Source: Symbiodinium natans (lineage: Eukaryota; Sar; Dinophyceae; Suessiales; Symbiodiniaceae). From it: a stretch of DNA of 64,000 nt. A program made the translations under genes and the position numbers. Position 1 is the stretch's first letter. Each line of letters opens with the position of its first letter. The notes below the pieces were generated by a model. That model was not told the DNA's origin and did not search any database. It was given only the letters and a program-made list of their open reading frames with translations. The stretch covers positions 1-64,000 of the forward strand of contig CAJNDS010000408.1 of NCBI GenBank assembly GCA_905221605.1, read 5' to 3'. This document shows, in pieces, positions 1-7,721 of this stretch.

Positions 1-533
1 TTTTGTAGTTGCAAAGTGGGTTGGTTTGCGGGTGCATGTCTTTTCTGTGCTTCATTTTTGGTGCTCGCGTGTTTTTTGCGTTTTTTCTGTGTCTTCATTT
101 TTGGTCGCTGTGTGGTACCTTTTTGCACCTTCATTTTGGTCGCTGTGTTGCCTTTCTGTGTCTTCATTTTTGGTCGCTGTGTGGTGCCGTTTCTGTGCCT
201 TTGGCTTCAGTGTGCAAGAAAAGTGTCAGTGTGTGGGTAAAGGGTGGTAAGGCATGGGAGTCTTAGACCAAAACAAAAAAAACGTGTGTTTACCTCGTTT
301 TCATTGTGAATGGGTGTGGTGTGTTGTGGTTTCGGCGTTTTGGCAGAGAGTCGTGTGTGTCATAGAGTGTGGTGTGTGTCATTGTGTGGGTGCAAAGTGG
401 CTTTCGTGGGTGGTGCGTGTCTGTCGGCTGGGTGTGGAAGTGTGCGGGTGGTGAAAGGTGTGTGGATTTGGAGACACAAAAAGAAGGCAAGAAATCAACT
501 CCAAAAGGTAGGGAAGCCGAAGTGACCTCCACA

Positions 534-1041
534 GTGCGAGAAAGATCGCACGCGAACAATGCAAGACTGCTTTGTCTTAAATGCCAGCTAAAGACAAGTT
601 TAGCAAGCCAAGAACACGCGTATCAACGGCGTTTTTTGTTTTCTTGAGTGTTGATGCAAACAGTATCGAATAGAAAAAATCTTGTTTGTCTGTGAGTTGA
701 TTTCAATTGTTATTGAACTCAAATGAGTTCCAAAAGCAGCTCAATTCTGGGCACCGAAAACGGGCCCTAGATTTTGGATTTCTTGTGAACATACAAGGCC
801 ACCCAGGTTGGAGCCTCAAATTGGAACCCAAGTTTAGGAGCCATTTTTGGGCCCAGTTGCGGCGTTTTTTTCACACACGGGAAGCCAGATCTGGCTTTCA
901 CAGCTCCTCGTTGCGAGTAAAACAAATAAGCCTCTCAGTCGGTTCCAGTCTAAGTCTTGTGTCAGTCTTCCCCCAAAATTAGAACAGCAGGCAGCAAGGC
1001 GGCAAAGTGTGAACTTGTTTGGAACCGGAACTTTCTCTAAC
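534..1041. repeat. S unit 1
   Basis: ~508 bp unit from GTGCGAGAAAGATCGCACG to CTTTCTCTAAC. Its ends are inverted (ACAGTGCGAGAAAG against CTTTCTCTAACTGT). In M1 the inverted match extends outwards: AAAGGTAGGGAAGC...AGTGACCTCC at 504-533 against GGAGGTCACT...GCTTCCCTACCTTTT at 1044-1075. Confidence 0.85.
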
Positions 1042-2085
1042 TGTGGAGGTCACTGGAGCTTCCCTACCTTTTCGATCAGTTTTGCTGCCCCTCATCTTGG
1101 GTTTCAGATTCTACAGGTTTTGGTGCAAGGCCTGAAGGCAGAAGAGGAGAAAAGAAGGGTGCAGAGTCAACATCGGTGGAAACTGCAGCTTGCAAAAGTT
1201 CAATGCTTTGAAACGAGTGTTTTCAAAAGCCTCTGACATGCCGTTTGGACAGAAATCAACTGCAGGACGAGACGAGTTCAACCGTGGTGTTGATTCGTTA
1301 AGGTTGCGCGCGACGCCCAAGCCAAACCGCTTGGAAATTGCAAAGTGTATTACCAGAATGTGAATAAGTGCGAGCGAAGCGAGCGAAACACCAGAGTAAA
1401 TTCAACAAATTTAACTGATCAAGTGTTGATTCTGAGGGTTTTTGCAACATTTTCGGAGACTTCAGAAATTTTGAAAATTTGTTGAATGGTGCTGAATCCA
1501 GGGAATAATTGCAACACGCAACCAAAACGAAAGACAAAGAATTGAGGGCACCCAACTTGAAAAAGAAAGCAGAGTTTCTTCTGCTCAGTCAATCTTCTGT
1601 TAAATTTCAGTGTGCTCTAAATTTCTGTTTGGTCATTTTGGAAAATCAAAGACAGCAATCGAAGCTTTGTTAAAAAAAGTCGAATGGGAATGGAAATCGA
1701 GGCTGAGCGACTCTCAAGTCGTTCTAGCCATGATGAGAGGTCAGTGTGACTGTTTTTTTTCAATGTTGGCAAGAACTGCAAAAACATTGGTTTTTCCTTC
1801 GCCCGTCTGAAAAAAATTTTCTCTTGCTTTTGTTCAATGTTTTCTTTTTTCAGTCGGAATGATCTCTCGGTTGCAAGCTTCAGAAAGAGAGAATTTCGAG
1901 AAACCGCCCTCGACCAAACACCAACAGATCGTTCAGCAAAGTGTTTTGGTGAGTGCTGTCAGCTCGGTCAGCTGTCGATTGACCAGAAAGACAGTGAAAA
2001 AATTGCAATTGAAACTTGATTCATAAGAATGTGCATTTTGTGGTTTTGGCTGTTTTTCTGAGTGTGCATGTGCAAGAGTGTTTGG

Positions 2086-2120
<35 letters not shown>
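2086..2120. repeat. (TG)n microsatellite
   Basis: Uninterrupted TG dinucleotides closing block L of M1. The homologous tract at 24209-24225 is shorter, so the length varies between copies. Confidence 0.95.
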
Positions 2121-2123
<3 letters not shown>

Positions 2124-2659
2124 TTTTGTAGTTGCAAAGTGGGTTGGTTTGCGGGTGCATGTCTTTTCTGTGCTTCATTTTTGGTGCTCGCGTGTTTTTT
2201 GCGTTTTTTCTGTGTCTTCATTTTTGGTCGCTGTGTGGTACCTTTTTGCACCTTCATTTTGGTCGCTGTGTTGCCTTTCTGTGTCTTCATTTTTGGTCGC
2301 TGTGTGGTGCCGTTTCTGTGCCTTTGGCTTCAGTGTGCAAGAAAAGTGTCAGTGTGTGGGTAAAGGGTGGTAAGGCATGGGAGTCTTAGAAGACCAAAAC
2401 AAAAAAATCGTGTGTTTACCTCGTTTTCATTGTGAATGGGTGTGGTGTGTTGTGGTTTCGGCGTTTTGGCAGAGAGTCGTGTGTGTCATAGAGTGTGGTG
2501 TGTGTCATTGTGTGGGTGCAAAGTGGCTTTCGTGGGTGGTGCGTGTCTGTCGGCTGGGTGTGGAAGTGTGCGGGTGGTGAAAGGTGTGTGGATTTGGAGA
2601 CACAAAAAGAAGGCAAGAAATCAACTCCAAAAGCTAGGGAAGCCGAAGTGACCTCCACA

Positions 2660-3167
2660 GTGCGAGAAAGATCGCACGCGAACAATGCAAGACTGCTTTG
2701 TCTTAAATGCCAGCTAAAGACAAGTTTATCAAGCCAAGAACACGCGTATCAACGGCGTTTTTTGTTTTCTTGAGTGTTGATGCAAACAGTATCGAGTAGA
2801 AAAAATCTTGTTTGTCTGTGAGTTGATTTCAATTGTTATTGAACTCAAATGAGTTCCAAAAGCAGCTCAATTCTGGGCACCCAAAACGGGCCCTAGATTT
2901 TGGATTTCTTGTGAACATACAAGGCCACCCAGGTTGGAGCCTCAAATTGGAACCCAAGTTTAGGAGCCATTTTTGGGCCCAGTTGCGGCGTTTTTTTCAC
3001 ACACGGGAAGCCAGATCTGGCTTTCACAGCTCCTCGTTGCGAGTAAAACAAATAAGCCTCTCAGTCGGTTCCAGTCTAAGTCTTGTGTCAGTCTTCCCCA
3101 AAATTAGAACAGCAGGCAGCAAGGCGGCAAAGTGTGAACTTGTTTGGAACCGGAACTTTCTCTAACT
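2660..3167. repeat. S unit 2
   Basis: Near-identical to S1 and joined head to tail to the next unit at CTCTAACTGTGCGAG. The left outer inverted-repeat arm (about 2632-2660) has one change, AAGCTAGGG for AAGGTAGGG. Confidence 0.85.
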
Positions 3168-3227
3168 GTGCGAGAAAGATCGCACGCGAACAATGCAAGA
3201 CTGCTTTGTCTTAAATGCCAGCTAAAG
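3168..3227. repeat. S unit 3, left part
   Basis: First 60 bp of an S unit, broken off after GCCAGCTAAAG by element A. The remainder resumes at 21758. Confidence 0.85.
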
Positions 3228-3550
3228 GAATGCTTCTTCTTGATAATTCTTTATTCCCAAAAAGCGATGCAACAGATGTGAGGGCACATCGTCCCAAAAC
3301 AAAACTGTTTTCCGTGTCAATCATTGGTGTTTTGGGGCTTGTGGAGGGAGGGGGTCCGAAAGTGATTCCTGAAGTCCCTCGAGCAATTGGGCCAAGAACG
3401 ACATTGGGATCGCATGGTGGAGGGAGGGGGTCCGAAAGTGATTCCTGAAGTCCCTCGTGCAAAAAGTCCCTGTGTGTGAGTTTTGTGTGAACGCATGCGC
3501 CATGTCAGTGCTCAAAGGCCACAGAAAGCTGTGGCATCAGAAGTTTTGTC
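3228..3550 (+). repeat. Element A split direct repeat A1
   Basis: Left end, GAATGCTTCTTCTTGAT to GAAGTTTTGTC, matching A2 at 21091-21498. Lacks 85 bp that A2 has between GTGTGTGAG and TTTTGTGTGAACG. Holds an internal ~40 bp direct duplication (GTGGAGGGAGGGGGTCCG...). Confidence 0.9.
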
Positions 3551-3850
3551 GGGCTCTCTACAGGCTTGTAATTGCTTCGCTAGAGGTCCCAGGCTCGGTA
3601 ACCTCTGAGGTTGCCCTTAGGGCTTCGTGCAAGTCAGCCCCGTGGGGGCTGGCGGATGGTACACGGCCTCGAGCAGCGAGCTCGTTCCAAGGGCCGTGCA
3701 GCCTTAGAGAGGCCTGTGAGTCTGTGCCAGGCGCCTGCAAGCAGTGGGATTCAGCCATTGACGTGCTGTGTTTCCCACTTCACGTGCTTGTTTTTGGGTG
3801 CAGTTTTGGTTGTCGTGTGGGCAACGTGGACTAGGGCTGCTGTTCCTTGA
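3551..3850 (+). other. Element A 5' leader
   Basis: Non-repeated leader between A1 and the first ORF. It shares short stretches with the leader of element B (gctagaggtcc; ccttaggg.tcgtgcaag), so it is an element sequence and not host DNA. Open frames cross it, but none has recognisable content. Confidence 0.6.
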
Positions 3851-4309
3851 ATGCAACTGAACCTTCAGAGTCTGGAAGAGCCGCATTTTGTCAGTCCCTA
3901 TCACGAGCTTCGGACAGAAGTGAATCAGCTTATTTTGGGTGTGGACGCTTTGCTGCTTCGCATCCAGAATCTTGAACGCCGGAGTGTTGATTTGCTTTCC
4001 ATTGCAACAGATCATTCCCAGCAGCTTCGTGCGTCTCAGCAAGAAGACCTGCAGGTGCGTGAAAGTGTTCGGGACCTTGCGGATCGTGTGCTCGCGTTAG
4101 AAGAGCGAGTAGAGTCGCTGCGCCTTGACACTGATTCCGCTCTTCGCAGGGCTGGAGATAACGGGATCCAGGTGGCGTGGTGGCTGGATCAACATAATCA
4201 GCTGCGTTCTTGGGTGGTCATTAGTGTCCTTTCCCTCTTCGTCCTGCTCCTGCAGGTCGTGCGAGCACTGGCCGGGTGGTGCATTGCAGCGCCCCCTGCG
4301 TTCCAGTAA
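3851..4309 (+). CDS. Small coiled-coil protein with C-terminal membrane segment
   Basis: 152 residues starting at an ATG, the first ORF of element A. Residues ~10-105 are rich in Leu, Glu, Arg and Gln in heptad-like spacing (LRTEVNQLILGVDALLLRIQ; VLALEERVESLRLD), which predicts a long coiled coil. Residues ~122-145 (WVVISVLSLFVLLLQVVRAL) are hydrophobic enough for one membrane helix. It ends 17 bp before the recombinase ATG in a different frame, so the two could be translated from one RNA. I do not recognise the family. Such a protein is not part of the standard DIRS gene set. It could help assembly or membrane association, but that is a guess. Element B has a different short ORF in the same place. 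Confidence 0.55.
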   Translation: MQLNLQSLEEPHFVSPYHELRTEVNQLILGVDALLLRIQNLERRSVDLLSIATDHSQQLRASQQEDLQVRESVRDLADRVLALEERVESLRLDTDSALRRAGDNGIQVAWWLDQHNQLRSWVVISVLSLFVLLLQVVRALAGWCIAAPPAFQ

Positions 4310-4326
4310 GGCCTGAGTGGCTTTCG

Positions 4327-6210
4327 ATGGCTTCAGGGTCATCGTGTGTGTGTGACAAAGGGGGGGGGGATAAGTCCGATGACCTAGGGGATTTGTTCTT
4401 CAGGGCTGCCTTGTGGAATGCCGGTGCAAGACCCAAGCGCCCACTATTGCCGTGGGAATGTGAAGGGTCTATTCTTGCTGACACACTAGGACAACCGAGT
4501 CCGTCCAAAGCTATGAGGGTCGAGTGGCCGTCACAAAGCTTGCTGGACCAGGACGATCTCGCTAGTGTGGTGTCTACTGCCGTTTCGGCAAGTGACGCAG
4601 ACTTGGCGGGGGTTGGAGGCTTGAAACTTGTTGTGTCCAAAAAGTGGCTAAAGAAATCGGGGCAATGCAGGGCATGGCAAGATGAGCGAGATGCAGCTCG
4701 CAATGCTGCGCTACAGTCTTGGAAAGCTTTGATTATGGTTTCGGGCACAGGAACCAAGTTGGGGGCTATCATCCTTGATGCAGCTGAAGAAGACGAAGAG
4801 CTTGTTCTTGAGTCGGTCCGGGATGCTTTTTCAGGCAAGGCCACGTCTACGTTACGCAATAGGGCAAACTCGTTGTTGTGTTACGGACGATGGAAGGCCT
4901 CGCTTGCAGCTGAGCAAGTCGTTGCAGTGTTTCCGATCACCGAGCAAGAAGCTTACAGGTACATTTGCTACATGCGGCGTGAAGGGGCACCGGTCTCAAG
5001 GGTGTCAAGGTTCGTGCAAGCCCTTGGGTTCGCCTGTGGTACCTTGGGAGCCAAGGTGTCTGATGTGCTTGAGTCTCCAAGGGTTAAGGGAGCGTGCAGC
5101 AACACACAGCCCAGACAGGTGCATAAGAAGGTGCCACTTACCGTCGCTGAGGTGGTCTTTCTTGAGACCTTGGCCGCATCAAGCGCGTGTGTGGATGCCA
5201 TCATCGCAGGTTTTGTGTGTTTCGCTCTTCACTGTCGCTTGAGATGGTCTGACGCAATGCACTCAGAGGAGGAGCCAGTCCTGGATGCGCCTGAGGGAAG
5301 GGGGTTTGTTGAGACGAGCCTTTACAGCTATAAAACCGTAGCTGCAATGAAGTTTCGGTTGTTGCCGGTTGTAGCCGTGCTACCGGGAATGTCCAAGCTT
5401 GATTGGGCGGGCAACTGGTTGCGCAACCGGAGAGACCATAATCTGGTGGCGAGCAGGAATTGCCCGCTGCAGCCTGCGCCCGTGTCCACAGGGGGGTGGT
5501 CGGCATTGCCGTTCGAGCCCATGCATGGGGCTATGTGGTTGCGTGAGAAGCTGGCAGGTATGCACGTTCCGGTGAGCCGACTTAGCGATATTGCAACTCA
5601 CTCCCTGAAGGCAACGGTGTTGTCGTGGCTGTCGCGTGCTGCGTGCCCGCAAGACTTGCAGCGCAGGGCAGGGTATCACATGTCAACCTTTGAGAAGAGT
5701 GCGTTGGAGTATGAGCGGGATGGACAATCAGCTGTGCTGCATTTCATTGAGGGCGTGTACGAGTGCATCATTCATGCCATGTTTTCCCCTGACGCAAGTC
5801 GATCTGGTCGTTGGTCGGGATGCAGGTCGGTTGAAGAGGGCATGAAAATTTTGGCAGGCGCCGTTGATGAGGTGTTCCCACGAGCGACTGAGGGTGATGG
5901 GGATGCCAGTGATTTGGAAGATGAGTCGGAGCCCGATGCACAAGGTGCAGAAGCTGATTCCGAGGATGAGCAGATGATGGCGGAAGTAGCTGTGCATCAG
6001 GTCGCAAAGGCCGCGCCTATGGCCATGCCGGAGTGCATAGCCTTTAGGCACTGGATGAGTGGAGTTGTGCACTTGAGCCCTGTTGTGACTTCAGATGACG
6101 ATGGGGAGGCATGCGTGTTCAAGTGTGGGAGGACGGCCAATTCTAACTACGAGCAGCTCAAGTTTGTGCCTTCGTGCAACACCAGACAGTGTTCCGTGTG
6201 CTGGATGTGA
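4327..6210 (+). CDS. Tyrosine recombinase of element A
   Basis: 627 residues from the ATG at 4327; the frame stays open upstream to a GTG at 4276, without similarity to element B there. Enzymes of this family cut and rejoin DNA through a tyrosine and, in DIRS elements, insert a circular copy without target duplication. Catalytic set visible: Arg ~306 in LHCRLRWSDA, His425-x-x-Lys428 in THSLKAT, His451 in AGYH and the nucleophile candidate Tyr462 in LEYERD. Spacing matches element B. The usual second Arg is Lys in both copies. The N-terminal half (~150-260) holds the likely core-binding domain (ATSTLRNRANSLLCYGRW). Residues ~520-570 are acidic. The C-terminus (KCGRTA...SCNTRQCSVCW) is Cys-rich and may bind zinc; element B has a similar tail. 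Confidence 0.85.
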   Translation: MASGSSCVCDKGGGDKSDDLGDLFFRAALWNAGARPKRPLLPWECEGSILADTLGQPSPSKAMRVEWPSQSLLDQDDLASVVSTAVSASDADLAGVGGLKLVVSKKWLKKSGQCRAWQDERDAARNAALQSWKALIMVSGTGTKLGAIILDAAEEDEELVLESVRDAFSGKATSTLRNRANSLLCYGRWKASLAAEQVVAVFPITEQEAYRYICYMRREGAPVSRVSRFVQALGFACGTLGAKVSDVLESPRVKGACSNTQPRQVHKKVPLTVAEVVFLETLAASSACVDAIIAGFVCFALHCRLRWSDAMHSEEEPVLDAPEGRGFVETSLYSYKTVAAMKFRLLPVVAVLPGMSKLDWAGNWLRNRRDHNLVASRNCPLQPAPVSTGGWSALPFEPMHGAMWLREKLAGMHVPVSRLSDIATHSLKATVLSWLSRAACPQDLQRRAGYHMSTFEKSALEYERDGQSAVLHFIEGVYECIIHAMFSPDASRSGRWSGCRSVEEGMKILAGAVDEVFPRATEGDGDASDLEDESEPDAQGAEADSEDEQMMAEVAVHQVAKAAPMAMPECIAFRHWMSGVVHLSPVVTSDDDGEACVFKCGRTANSNYEQLKFVPSCNTRQCSVCWM

Positions 6211-6503
6211 AAGAATGTGCGTGTAGGCCGTGTAGGGATCTGTGATGTGCGAGTAGGATTATGTGATGTATGTAGTAGCATTTCGTTGTGTGCATGTACG
6301 CAGAATCGGTGTTAGGGCGTAGGAGAAGTGTCTCGCGACATGATGCGCGCGCGCGCGCATCATGAATTTTTCCATGCCGGCGGGAGTGCGGGAGAACTGC
6401 GTGTTGCTTTCTTGCTAAACGAAACACAGGAGGCATGCCCTGTTTGTGCAGCTTGGGAAGGCCCGAGTGCTCGTGAGGCAAAGGCCCGCGACTGAAAGCT
6501 AGC
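6211..6503 (+). other. Intercistronic region of element A
   Basis: 293 bp between recombinase and gag. Contains GT-rich short repeats and a perfect 26 bp palindrome at 6339-6364. It is the positional counterpart of the hairpin array in element B, suggesting that both use RNA structure here. Confidence 0.6.
6339..6364. repeat. 26 bp perfect palindrome with (CG)n core
   Basis: CATGATG, then six CG-type dinucleotides, then CATCATG. The sequence equals its own reverse complement. It could form an RNA hairpin or Z-DNA/cruciform DNA. Confidence 0.9.
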
Positions 6504-7721
6504 ATGTCCATGGTCGACAGTGAGCCTGTGTTTGCTGCGAGGTGCACGCGCATCGGCATCCCGGGAGCCGTTGTGAAGAAGCTTGCTACCCATGGGTGGA
6601 ACACTTATGCTACCTTTGGCTTCTGCATCCAGAATCATGCTGATGACAAGTCGTTCGAGTCACAGGTCATAGGACCCGTGTTGGGTACCGACCCAGCTAT
6701 GGTCACCCACGCTGCGAAGTTGCGTAGGTTGTTCATGGAGTCCTACACTGTGTCTGCGGGAGAAATTAAGAGACAGGCTGAGGCGTCGGAACAGGATGCA
6801 CCGCGGAAGTTGCCACCGCAAGAGATGGCAGCCCGAATCGAGTTGTTGGCAGCGAAGATTGCTCCCTTGAAGATTCAGGATCGCCTTGAGCCATCCCAGA
6901 ACTTGGTTAGTTTGGCATGCCAGATGTTGGATGAGGGTCGTGTCAAGTACATCTCTTGGGCGCAGTGCACCACAAGGTCGCAGGAGATCAACGCTGTCAA
7001 GGAGATCAATAGCCTTAAGATTTGGCAGCCAGCCAAGGATGGTGTCATCAAGGAGACGCGTGTGGAGCCAGGCATGACAGCGGCAGTGGCTACGGAGCTT
7101 GAGGTTCACCAGGCGCTGCGTCGCAGAGGCATTGCTTATGCTGTGGCACAGGTGATGTCCTTCGCCCGTCATGAAGAACTGATAGCCCTCTTGTTTGATG
7201 AGTTGCAACGCGAGGCAAAGACTGGTTTCCACCCCGTGTCGCTGGCTCAGCTTGCGCAAGCGGACAGAGAGATTCACGTTCGGCTGGGCGAGGCAACCAG
7301 GGCAGGTCTGGTGAACGGACCTGGTGGTGAGCTCCCGCTTGATGTTCCGTTGACCCGTGTCTTGCAGAGCCCGGCGGTCATGTGGTTGCTCATGCCTCGA
7401 CTCAAGCAAGGGTCAGCGCCAGCAACCGAAGATCCGGAGGCGGCTGAAACGCCCAAGAAGAAGAAGACTCGAAAAAACAAGAAGAAAGACCCGAAAAAGG
7501 AGGCGGATGTTGAGACACCGCCTGCCAAGAAGCGTCGGGTTCCCATGCCAAAGGCGCTGATTGGAGGCACACCCGAGGATCCTGAGGGAAACTCGCTGTG
7601 TTTCGGGTTCTCGTTGAAGACCTGTAAGGTGCATGGGCCGAAGTGCGACAAAGGTCTGCACAAGTGTTGCTTCTGCTACGGGCATCATCCTGGTGTCGAG
7701 TGCAGAAGCAAGAAGGCGTGA
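6504..7721 (+). CDS. Gag-like zinc-finger protein of element A
   Basis: 405 residues from ATG 6504. It aligns along its length with the element B protein at 13245-14447 (for example LRRLFMESYTVS against LRRLLHESYNLT; RRGIAYAVAQVMSF against RRGLALDQAGILSF), so it is a conserved element protein. Residues ~300-350 are very Lys-rich and contain a nuclear-localisation-like AKKRRV. The C-terminus has Cys/His clusters (CFGFSLKTC, CDKGLHKCCFC, HHPGVEC) spaced like CCCH/CCHC fingers. Position, basic tract and fingers suggest a nucleic-acid-binding capsid protein; no classical Gag fold can be proved by eye. The frame ends with TGA and continues open into Pol. Confidence 0.75.
   Translation: MSMVDSEPVFAARCTRIGIPGAVVKKLATHGWNTYATFGFCIQNHADDKSFESQVIGPVLGTDPAMVTHAAKLRRLFMESYTVSAGEIKRQAEASEQDAPRKLPPQEMAARIELLAAKIAPLKIQDRLEPSQNLVSLACQMLDEGRVKYISWAQCTTRSQEINAVKEINSLKIWQPAKDGVIKETRVEPGMTAAVATELEVHQALRRRGIAYAVAQVMSFARHEELIALLFDELQREAKTGFHPVSLAQLAQADREIHVRLGEATRAGLVNGPGGELPLDVPLTRVLQSPAVMWLLMPRLKQGSAPATEDPEAAETPKKKKTRKNKKKDPKKEADVETPPAKKRRVPMPKALIGGTPEDPEGNSLCFGFSLKTCKVHGPKCDKGLHKCCFCYGHHPGVECRSKKA
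7719..7721 (+). promoter_or_regulatory. Candidate readthrough stop between gag and pol (element A)
   Basis: The single TGA separates gag and pol in the same frame; the next codons CGT GAG GGT CAT GCT lead straight into pol. Pol has no ATG in its first ~260 codons, before and through the dioxygenase-like domain. Expression of that part therefore needs readthrough or a non-ATG start. Confidence 0.6.

Larger units (their letters stand above)
1..2122. repeat. Macro-unit M1 (U-S-L)
   Basis: First visible copy of a ~2.1 kb repeat. Block U (about 1-533) is TG-rich and holds three copies of a ~36 bp motif around TTCATTTTTGGTCGCTGTG (about 85-205). It is followed by one S unit (534-1041), block L (1042-2085) and a (TG)n tract. 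The same order restarts at 2123 and 24233 with only a few substitutions. The true left edge may lie outside the window. No convincing gene: its open frames are short and low in complexity. Confidence 0.9.

Noticed and set aside
9-454. Open frames in the TG-rich U block (Cys/Val/Phe-rich proteins)
   Set aside because: They exist in several frames at once, repeat with the DNA repeat, and have no domain or start context. Low-complexity artefacts.
835-860. GGAGCCATTTTTGGGCCCAG in every S unit as a spliced-leader relic
   Set aside because: Similar to the dinoflagellate leader only with several mismatches and a gap, and embedded in a satellite whose flanks do not look like mRNA.
1933-2290. Minus-strand His/Thr-rich frames
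   Set aside because: Translation of the (TG)n microsatellite.
4221-4859. 212-codon antisense ORF over the recombinase
   Set aside because: Shadow of the + strand gene; no motif, and the + frame has catalytic residues.
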